From NCBI RefSeq assembly GCF_000003815.2, contig NC_049982.1, positions 961,604 to 1,025,603 of the forward strand: DNA of 64,000 nucleotides, read 5' to 3'. The position numbers and the translations under genes are program-made. Shown here piece after piece: positions 55,330-64,000 of this stretch. The stretch is from Branchiostoma floridae. Its lineage: Eukaryota; Chordata; Leptocardii; Amphioxiformes; Branchiostomatidae. Within the stretch, counting starts at the first letter, position 1, and each line of letters opens with the position of its first letter. The notes under the pieces were generated by a model, which was given only the letters and a program-made list of their open reading frames with translations, was not told the DNA's origin and did no database searches.

Positions 55330-57700
55330 GCATAATCCACCCTTATATAGTCATAACCGCCAGCGGTGCTTTGTCTTGTATTTGATAATATCAATAATCA
55401 TTAAAAGACTGTCACTGTATGTATAATGTCTAAAAGCAGCATTTCTGGTTTATATTTTTCCTCTATAGACACAAAACGACTTTGAACTACCAATTCCAAA
55501 CTTCCTATCCGTGGCACTACATTATATTAGTTTCAATTGACACTGTACATTGACATTTTGTATATATGTTAACACTATACAAGGGAGTGTAGGATATATC
55601 AGGAGATAGTTTTATATACACATGCAAAGGACACATGGCACTAGTTAGAGCAAGCGAATGGGGTTCGTTTTGAGACCTGCATATTCCAATTTTGTGAAAG
55701 GCAGCCCTTTTCCGTTTAAGAGAAGTATTTTGAGCTCTTGGACGCATTGGCACTAAATACTATATGGACATTCAGAGGAAAAGCTCTAAAATGTAATGAC
55801 TCATGATAATAAATTAAATTTTATTTATTAGATCTTTGGCAGATATTTCAATCACAAATTCTCAAATACGACTTTTGTTTGAACTTTTGCAACTACCTGG
55901 CTTTTAGTGCCGTGTGCCCTAAATATAAACTTCTCTCTAATTTACTTTGACGCGTCCGAGCTAAGACCACATGATGATTTCCTAAAGTTAAGACACATTT
56001 CATCCCACTTAAAAGGGTTTTTGCAATACCAATTTTTCTGTATATTTCATATATTCAATATCGGTTTATCGTAAACATTGATCATCGTGCTTGTATGTGA
56101 TAAAACAATTGACAACTGACATATCAACAAAATTAATAACCTTTCCGCCGAAAGAATTTTTGTCTCCTTTAGAAGTAGGAAACGTTGTAAGATGTAGTTA
56201 CAAAACAGTACAGAGGAACGTTTATGCTAAATTTACAAGATGCATTTTGAAAATGTTGTTAACGCTAGTTCAACTGCATCCGCTGTTTCTAAAACAAGAT
56301 ACTTAGGGATATCAAGTCACTTGAAATCTTTCAACGCCGTTTAGAAAAAAAAACGAACATAGGTTACCCCGTAGATAAAGGTGAACTAGCGTTAACTGTA
56401 GGGTGTGACGGGGTCGGTTAGTCAAAACGCACACATTAACATTAAGAAAGAACCAGGTTCTCTGAACAGGCGATGAAAAAATATAGGCACGTTTAGGTAT
56501 AGGAAATTAAATGCTGATAAGAATTATCTCGTCATAACACACCGATTGTTTTCAAGCTACTATCATGGAGAGTACTGAATATGCGATATCTACATCACAG
56601 CACACATCTCATCACTAATACGTCCCACAAAAGGCAGGATATTTTTCAATTCAGTTTTATCATACGAACTCATGGTAACATTTCTTCATAAAAAAATGCT
56701 GCCGCGAAGTAAACACCCACGATTATCTCTTCTGGGCTTGTTTCACGTCGTTACGGTGTAACTACTTGGCTAGGAATGTTAAAACATTACAGTCGCTGGC
56801 GAACAAAGTCAGTACGCCGTTCACCATGTCAACAACATGTTGATGACAGAGTTCGATCACAGACTTCAAGTTCTGCAACGTCTCATCCTGCGCAGAACGT
56901 CTCATCCTGAAGCAATTCCATCGTCAATTGATGTCACATTTCAGTGTCTCGTAGCATGGTACGAAGTCATTGTGGTTGCAGTGGTCATGGCCTCCTTATG
57001 TCTATGATCGCAAAGAACCCAAAACAAACCAAACCAAATCGAACAATAACACTCGCCAAATGGCAGTTACTCAAGCATCTAGATATAATTGTGGAACCGG
57101 TCAGACGTTTCGGTTAGCATCCACTAGAAGGTTCTGTTCTTTATGATCAACAGGATCTCTTCAGTGTCACTAAAATACAGTGAATACTATCTGAAACGTC
57201 TGACCGTTTCCAAAATTATATCCAGTTTCTAGATTAATTTCTATTTGGCGTATCTTATTACCAGGATGTCTTAACTTCATCGACGTATCAACGAAAACCA
57301 TTTCATACTGTCCTTTTGTTGATGGAACAGGTGTTTTTAAAACACGACGAAGTAGTGTCGTCTGTATAGGTAGACCGAGCAGTAGACGACGTTGTCTCGA
57401 GGAGTTAACTTCTTCTTCTGTCATTCTCGACCATTGGGTTGAGAGAATTTGAGTTTGACAAGTTCTGCTTCAAATATTCTCTGTTGAGCATCACCTCGGT
57501 AAGTTCTAGAAGTGAATCCAAATCAACGAATGATATTTAAAAGAGTCTTCTCGTTGAAGCAACAGGTGTGTTTAAAACATGAAGAAGTGTCGTCTTTTCA
57601 GGTAGATTGACCATTAGACGATGCTGTGTCGTCAAGGAGCAAACCAAACCGAATAAAAACAACGAATAACATTTCAAAAAGTCTTTCCGTTCAAGGAGAG
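55330..57700. other. Intergenic stretch with one repeat pair
   Basis: 57060-57290 holds two facing, decayed copies of the CAACTGGATATG / AACGTCTGACC family. Otherwise AT-rich DNA without a supported gene; part may be 3' UTR of the GABA-A gene. Confidence 0.5.
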
Positions 57701-57706
57701 GCGTGT

Positions 57707-60700
57707 TTAAAACACAAAGTAGTGTCGTCTGTACAGGTAGGTTGACCAGTAGACGATGTTCAGCACGATAAACAGCGAGGGAAACATGATTCTGGAGTAC
57801 TTGTCGATGTTGTTGGAGTTTTTGATCTGCGGGCGTCTGCCGTACAGGTGATGCAACATGGTCGTCACAGCTGCCGCGAAAGGCGATCTCTCCTTGGCCT
57901 CCCCGTCGTCCATCCCTGCGTCAGGTGGACAGGCGCCGTCGGTGTAGCCCGGCTGGGCAGGGGGTAGGAATGTCCCACGTGACTGGCTCTGGTCTTTGAC
58001 GTCACCCTGAAGCGAAAACGAGGTCTCCTTCCGGGCAGCCTCGTTCTCGATGTCGACGCGCAGGGTGTGCTGGGAAGACACGCCGTTGAGGCCCCCGACG
58101 TGGGCTTCGACGTCATGGCAACGGCACACGTGACACTCCGGCTGTGTGATTGGAGAGAAAGAGAGGTCGATGTTGGTCAGTGTCACTGACGAAGGATAGT
58201 GGATTCTATCCGAAACGTCTGACCGTTTCCAAAACCATATCCAGTTGCTTGAGTAACTACTTTTTGGCGTATCTTATCACCTGGATGTCTAACCTACATC
58301 GACGTGCAATTTGAGGGGTAGATAGTGTGTTACATATGATGTCGAATAATTCTTGTTACTTAGCATGAAATTTCATCTGTGTTGGTAGAATACATTATAG
58401 AGAATTGCTAAAACTTTCCTTCCAACACTAAGATAATGTAGGGACTTACCCCTAAATTTTCGGTCGATCTCCGTCGACCTTGTTCACAGAACGACCCTTT
58501 CTCTCTCCAGTAGTGACGTCAGGAAGACACCACTTTTGCAGGAGGGGTCATAAATATCAGAAAGTCTAGGTTAATTCTTGTTACCTTTTCCTGTTGGCCC
58601 CGCTGACTGGCCTGTTTTTTGGCGATGCCGACGGAGCTGAAGTTGACGATGGCGTACTCCAGCAGCGCCGCGAAGACGAAGAAGAAGCACATGGCCAGGT
58701 ACACGTCGATGGCCTTGATGTACGAGATCTTCGGCAGGGACTCCTTAGCGGCTGAGCTCAGCGTCGTCATGGTGAGTACCGTGGTGATGCCTGGACGTGG
58801 GGAATAATAGGTCGTTTGGATTATGAAAGAAGAAACAAAGACCTTTATTGTCAGTATGAAAGCTCCTCTGTGTTGATATAATCCATATTGAAGTTTTCCA
58901 ACAGTCATACAACACAAAATTTGCTTACTTCGAATTTTCGGTCGCAGATCCGTCAACTTTCGACAGGAGTGATGATTCAATTACACTGAGCACGTGACTT
59001 GGAGACATATACGCAAAGTTCTTATGACCCACAACGTATAATCTTTATAGACTACCAACTACAATCAAAGTGTCTACAGCAAGAATTCAGTCTGTACGAC
59101 AAACATGGGAGTGTTGTAATGACCTAGCGTGACCCTCGCAGGAACTGCTTCCGGGTTAATGAAGAAGCTGACCCAGGAGGAGATGACGAGTAAGATGGCG
59201 GGCAGGTACGTCTGCAGGATGATGAACACCACGTTCCGGTGCAGACGGAAGCTGAACGTCAGTCTAGGGTACTCTCCTGGATTTAAAAAGTAGAATATAC
59301 GCAGTAACGCAAAAGAACAAGGAAGTCTTGGTCTTGACGGCTTTTTTTTCATTGAATGCGTTTGTGACCGCATCTGAACTGTGAGTAGCGACACCTGTCC
59401 TGCAGTACAATGTGAACCAGTCAGAATTGCCCTGAAGAAGGTGACAGACGGTCACCGAAACGTCGGTGAGAATAAAGCATTGGTTGTGTAAAAAGAGTCT
59501 CTTTATTTAGAATACTGTAAATGCAGAAATGTTCGCGGTGGATCAATGTTCGCGGTTTTCGCGGCGACCACTTTACCGCGAAATTAAATCCACCGTGAAA
59601 AGTCATTTTTCTCGCTACCGCGAAATTAAATCCCCGCGAACTTAGATGCATTTACAGTATTAGATACTTACCGGCAATTCATAAAAGTCTATAACAACTA
59701 ATGTCAGTCCCATTTAGAGCATATCGGACCTAATTTGTTAGATGTCAAAGTTTGAAATACCATTTATTTCGGCTAGGTAGGTGGCGTTTTGATATCGTGT
59801 TTGGATGGATCGGGCATCTCACGTGCCCACAAAACGATTGTGATGGTAATGCGAATGCCAACTTAAATGATACATCTGTAAAAGAACTGTTATGAGAAAG
59901 TATACCATTTAAGTTATTTCACATAATTAACACTTTAATTTGTCGAAACTTATGATGTAGCAGACATGCGTTAAAAAGTACAACACAGCTTCCTCCGTGT
60001 ACCAGTTTCGTAGTAGCCGTGGTTCTCTGACGTGGTGAAGCCGCCGATGTCAAACTGCGCGATCTCGATATCCTCCAGCCCGTGGATGGAGGCGTTCCCG
60101 TCCTTCCAGAGAAACAGCACGTCCTGCGTGGTGTAGCCGTCTGGGCAAACATTGATATTGTTATTGGGGGGCCAACTTCTCTCTCATCAGCTTCGCAGCC
60201 AGGGGTCGAATTGCGAGTAGCATACAATAGGCTACTCTCTACCATACTCCGGCTTGGCCGAAAACGTAATAGGGGACTTTTAGAAATAAAAGCCTAGGAG
60301 GAGTTAATAGGCCCAAGAGTCAACTGACCGGACAGACTGCTAGAGACTGACTAAAAGCCCATTGCAACTTATTTGTCCATATTTTACCAAATTCTTCTCA
60401 TTTTTCATCCAACCGACACGTCTGCTTGGAGACTAACACTATGTGGGGTTAAATGGTATGGGTCTTGAGCGGTACCAGTGTCCATTCGACACTCAAGTAG
60501 CCTCAACACGACAGTATTCAGTAATTGCCCCAGATGTATGAATCAGATGGAAGGACCTGCACCGGATGGGCGGGAGTCCTCTGTAATTAAGTAATATGTT
60601 ATGTGAAACCCGTTTGTGTTTATACTGCTGAATACATCAGTAAGTCATTTGTATAAAAGTGATTGTTGGTATTAGTATGAAGCATGCAGATACCTTATTT

Positions 60701-61548
60701 GTCTCAGATCTCGGATACTTACAGCTCTCATACTGCAGCGTGCAGTTCTGCTCGTCCAGGGGATAGTTCCGGAGGTCCATGGTGCAGGCCACCTTTGCGG
60801 TTATTCTGCAAAATAAACGGAGCAAAAATCGCAGCTTGTAGTATGTTCTTACCTGCAAAGACTGTCTGGTTTTGTATCTTCCTACACTAGGAGGCTGTCT
60901 AGTTTTCTTGTGTTTTGAACACCACTTCTAATATTTGTAACTTGTATATCTTATCATGATTGCAATATGCAGTTTTGAACGAAGGTGCTTGGTGGTGCTT
61001 TTGATAGCAAAAGGTTTTGAGTTAGGATCGTTTCCAAGATGCATCGGATTTCCACTTTTCACGAAAAACAATGTCAAAGTCTGCTCAGAATTCTAAAACA
61101 GATTAAGCCTCCTGTTGTTTTTTTAGAGATGAAGAAGGTTGTGTCCATAACAAACCTTTGTCAAACTGAATTACCAAGTTGATGAAGCTATGTCCGGACA
61201 ATTTTCTACTAATTCTTTTTTTACACATAGATTTGTCTATCTATTTATTCATCTGATAAATTCATTGATTGATTGATTGATTCATTCATTCATTCATCGA
61301 GTCAGTTATTCATCCATCCATCCTCACCTCTGCCCGTACAGTACCGTCCCGTCCGGGTGCAGCCTCAGCAGTTTGTTGTCCACCGTGACCTTGTGTAGGA
61401 ACGCCTGTTTGGAGTTCGGGATGAAGAGATCAGGCACCCACAGCCGGTCCGACAGGCGCCCGTCCAGGGTCAGGTTAGCGTTGGTGCCCTCAAAGGACAG
61501 GCGGATATCCTGCCAATACTGCCGAAGGAATATCGTCACCATGTAGTC
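57707..61548 (-). CDS. GABA-A receptor subunit (beta/pi-like), exons 4 to last
   Basis: Minus-strand exons 61548-61328 (221 bp), 60805-60723 (83), 60140-60003 (138), 59276-59124 (153), 58790-58585 (206) and 58141-57707 (435, with stop) join in frame: 411 residues. The sizes 221/83/138/153 are those of vertebrate GABA-A genes. Features: agonist-site strands (W-V-P-D-L-F), the Cys loop [15 protein letters not shown] (13 residues between Cys), M1 after Y-P-R-L-T-F-S-F, M2 starting [19 protein letters not shown]3, a long cytoplasmic loop with C-H-V-C-R-C-H, and M4 ([13 protein letters not shown]). The P-A-R at the inner end of M2 marks a chloride-selective pore. It is a plasma-membrane pentamer subunit. 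Signal peptide and exons 1-3 lie beyond 61548, probably outside the window. Assignment among beta, pi and rho types needs a tree. Confidence 0.9.
58182..58223 (+). ncRNA. Hammerhead-ribozyme-like motif (c)
   Basis: GTCA, CTGACGA, A, GGATAG-TGGATT-CTATCC, GAAA, CGTC, TGAC: stem I (GTCA/TGAC) and stem II (6 bp) both pair perfectly. It is the best of the four copies. It lies in the last intron of the GABA-A gene but on the opposite strand; the following repeat body runs to 58315. Confidence 0.5.
59427..59469 (+). ncRNA. Hammerhead-ribozyme-like motif (d), second family
   Basis: TTGCC, CTGAAGA, A, GGTGAC-AGACG-GTCACC, GAAA, CGTC, GGTGA. Stem II pairs perfectly; stem I pairs with two G-U. The surrounding repeat differs from that of motifs a-c (GAATAAAGCATTGGTTGTGT follows). 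A mutated copy is at about 53300-53340. Confidence 0.45.
59512..59660. mobile_element. MITE, ATACTGTAAATGC family
   Basis: Ends ATACTGTAAATGCAGAAATG / GATGCATTTACAGTAT; CGCGGT / ACCGCGAA interior. It lies in an intron of the GABA-A gene. Confidence 0.8.
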
Positions 61549-61624
61549 CTGGAGTAAAGGAATGAATGGGAAAATTAGGAAATTGACAAAAGTGCGAAAA
61601 CATCAGTGGATGTTTTGAAAAGTG

Positions 61625-62931
61625 CCCGTCAAGAGCCTTGTTAGCGTTGGTCCCCTCGAAAGCCAGGCAGTTATCCTGCCAATACTGCCGAAGGAAGATC
61701 GTCACCATGTAGTCCTGGAAAAAAGAAATGAATGGAAAAATTAGTGAATTGATCAAAATGCGAAAAAATCTGTGGATGTTGAGAAAAGCGATCGTACAGG
61801 GTCAGGTTAGCGTTGGTCCCCTCAAAGGCCAGGCGGTTATCCTGCCAGTACTGCCGCAGGAATATCGTCACCATGTAGTCCTGGAATAAAGGAATGAATG
61901 AATTAGAAAATGGATGGTTCCAAGGAACGAAGGAAGGAAGAAAAGAAGGACCAAAGAAGTATAACTGCAGGTAAGCCTGGAATAAAGGAATTAATGAGAA
62001 AATAAATGGAGACTGTTAAGATATAACTGCAGGTTAGCGTTGGTGCCCTCGAAAGCCAGGCGGCTATACTGCAAATACTGCCACAGTCCAGGAACAAAGG
62101 AATGAATGAGGAAATTGGTTGAACGAGCTGAGAAAGGAAAGGAGAGCAGACGGAAGAAAGGAAAGTATAACAGAAGAAAGGAAAGTATAATTGCAGGTAA
62201 GTCTTTTTGCCCTAGGAAGACAGGCGGCTATCCTATCAATACTGCCGCAGCAAGATCGTCACCATGTAGCTCTGGAATAAAGGAATAGATGAGAAAATGA
62301 GTGGATGGAAAAAGAAATGAAACAAGGGAGGGGGAAGGATGGAAGGAAACTGTGAAATTATAACCCCGGGAAAGCGTCTGTATATTCTCAATAGCTAGGC
62401 GGTTATCCTGTCAATACTGTCGAAGGAAGATCGTCCCCATGTAGTCCTGATATAAAGGAATGAATGAGAAAATAACTGTAAGAATTGAAGTACAAACAAA
62501 TCAATGCATGTTTTGAAAATTGTCGCCTTCCAGAGCACTCAGGTTGACGTTGGTGACCTCAAGGGCCAGGCGGTTATCCTGCCAATACTGCCGCAGGAAA
62601 ATCGTCACCATGTAGTCCTGGAATAAAGGAATGAATGGGAAAATTAGCGTAGGAATAAAAGTGCGAAGAAATCGGTGGATGTTGAGAAAACTTGTAGCTT
62701 TCAAGAGCCTTGTTAGCGTTGGTCCCCTCGAAGGCCAGGCGGTTATCCTGCCAATACTGCCGCAAGAAGATCGTCACCATGTAGTCCTGGAATAAAGGAA
62801 TGAATGAATTAGAAAATGGATGGAAGGAACGAAGGAAGGAAAGAAGAGCAGACGGAACAACGGAAAGTATAATAGAAGAAAGGAAAGTATAATTGCAGGT
62901 AAGTCTTTTTGCCCTCGGAAGACAGGCGGAA
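61625..62931 (-). repeat. Tandem array of partial GABA-A exon 4 copies
   Basis: Copies of the exon's acceptor and first 75-85 bp, with about 90 bp of intron, repeat upstream of the real exon. Exon-start positions: 61714, 61880, about 62089 (internally deleted), 62271, 62446, 62617 and 62786, plus a cut copy at about 62890-62931. Spacing is mostly 166-182 bp. Copies at 61714, 61880, 62617 and 62786 keep the frame [15 protein letters not shown]. None has the exon's 3' part or donor. Confidence 0.85.
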
Positions 62932-63075
62932 GACATCTGTATCTGTATTTGTTTCTATGTCTATATAGTGTATAGCAGGTATAGGGTACCGCCCTTGGGC
63001 ATAACACGCCAGCTTTGCAGACCTGTACGCGACGCAGCAGCTGGTTACGTTACACTGAAAGATCTGTCAGATCTT
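62932..63075 (-). repeat. Single unit of the GATACAGATAC minisatellite family
   Basis: The complement reads GCTGGCGTGTTATGCCCAAG and GGCGGTACCC, with ATACAGATACAGATG at its end, like the units in FAHD2 intron 3. It truncates the last exon-4 copy. Confidence 0.65.
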
Positions 63076-63289
63076 ACCTTTGTATAGCTTACTGCAAATG
63101 TTGTTTAAAATATCTAGTGAGGATGCTCCTGCGAACAATAGAATTCGCCCTATATGATCTCTGTTACATTTGAGCAGTCTGCCTACATAACATGAAATCA
63201 AAACGGCTGATATGAAACCTCTACGTAAAAGGCCATCCATCTCTTAAAACTCCATCTTTATAGATATGTTTCAAGGATCTTCAACTGCG

Positions 63290-63570
63290 ATCATCACTGT
63301 GAGGGTCATAAATGTGATCTAAATGTGAATTTGACAGAAAAAAATCAGAAAATGTGATATAATGTGACATTATGTGACTTCGTTGAAAAATATGTGAAAA
63401 TTTGAAATGTGAAATTTGGAGAAAATGTGAATCAGGAAATGTGATTTTATGTGAAACTAAGTGAAAATATGTGATACTTGAAAAAATGTGATTTACTTAT
63501 GTGAAATAATCGGATCCCAAATCACCAGATTGAAAATGTGAAATGAAAATGTGAACCTATGATCACCACG
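63290..63570. repeat. Irregular ATGTGA-rich tract
   Basis: About twenty ATGTGA/ATGTGAAA words spaced 8-20 bp apart, bounded by GATCATCACTGTGAGGGTCA and TATGATCACC. It is neither a fixed-period satellite nor coding. Confidence 0.6.
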
Positions 63571-64000
63571 AGAAAGAATTTGACCGATGTCGTACATACC
63601 TTGACAGAGACGGGTGTTCTAAATCGAAAGATGTTGGTTACATTGCAGCTGCAATTAATTAAAACCACCACGTTCTATGAAATAAATCAAGGAACAGAAT
63701 AAATTCTCTTTGGTAGCATCTATTGTCGTCCATCAGTGACATGGTCCAAGTACAAGTGTAACTAGGATAAAAATAAGTGTCTGAATATTCCCATTCCTGT
63801 TAGTACATATATATCAGCCTGCAGTGAGGCCTGCACTGATGCGGGAACCGGGTTTGTATCAGTGCTGCGGGAACGTTGGGGATTTATTGGGGTTAAAGCC
63901 GTTTCAGCACTTCCCGAGCAAACATACCTGTCATCTCAAACGGCTTACCGCATCCAGTGGAAAATGATTGAGCGGCAATGAAAGGAAGCCTAGCCGCAGG
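63571..64000. other. End of window, nothing recognised
   Basis: No supported frame, RNA or repeat. 63820-63880 contains short inverted segments around CAGTGAGGCCTGCACTGATG. Confidence 0.4.

Noticed and set aside
57097-57180. Further hammerhead copies
   Set aside because: Core residues and stem II are broken here and at 53300, so they were left out of the ribozyme-like set.

Overview
The window is animal nuclear DNA. It has spliced genes with GT/AG introns, tRNA-derived SINEs, LINE fragments, dense MITEs, long CA/TA/GA microsatellites and six assembly gaps (N runs). The GABA-A receptor gene with vertebrate-like exon sizes, the phase-1 EGF exons and the very dense DNA-transposon load suggest an invertebrate chordate, most likely amphioxus (Branchiostoma). 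The species is inferred and no database was searched.

Layout. 1-560: a decayed C2H2 zinc-finger copy, followed by a deleted mariner element (613-1190) and a piggyBac-like MITE (1206-2154). 5080-6831: a C2H2 zinc-finger gene with ten fingers and a 20-unit 11/12-residue repeat; a Harbinger-like insertion at 6821-8489 supplies its stop codon, and zinc-finger sequence resumes in frame after the insertion. 10334-13572: the 5' half (five exons) of a mitochondrial FAHD2-like fumarylacetoacetate hydrolase-domain gene, then a gap and an antisense LINE; the 3' half is not visible. 16-21 kb: MITE families and gaps. 22421-28848 and 39423-44471: two complete seven-exon copies of a 279-residue SAM-dependent methyltransferase, made by a segmental duplication of about 8 kb (roughly 21.73-29.93 kb and 38.0-45.36 kb). 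30.5-37.6 kb between them is nested transposons. 45.2-51.4 kb, minus strand: a secreted EGF-domain gene, tail-to-tail with the second methyltransferase; a relic of its last exon lies behind the first methyltransferase too. 57707-61548, minus strand: six 3' exons of a GABA-A receptor subunit, preceded by seven or eight tandem partial copies of one exon. 63.0-64.0 kb: repeats and no gene.

The genes form no pathway. The shared theme is local partial-exon duplication (FAHD2 exon 3, methyltransferase exon 6, GABA-A exon 4) and heavy remodelling by small DNA transposons. Several insertions can be dated against the methyltransferase duplication because one copy keeps the empty site. Four hammerhead-ribozyme-like motifs lie in dispersed repeats.
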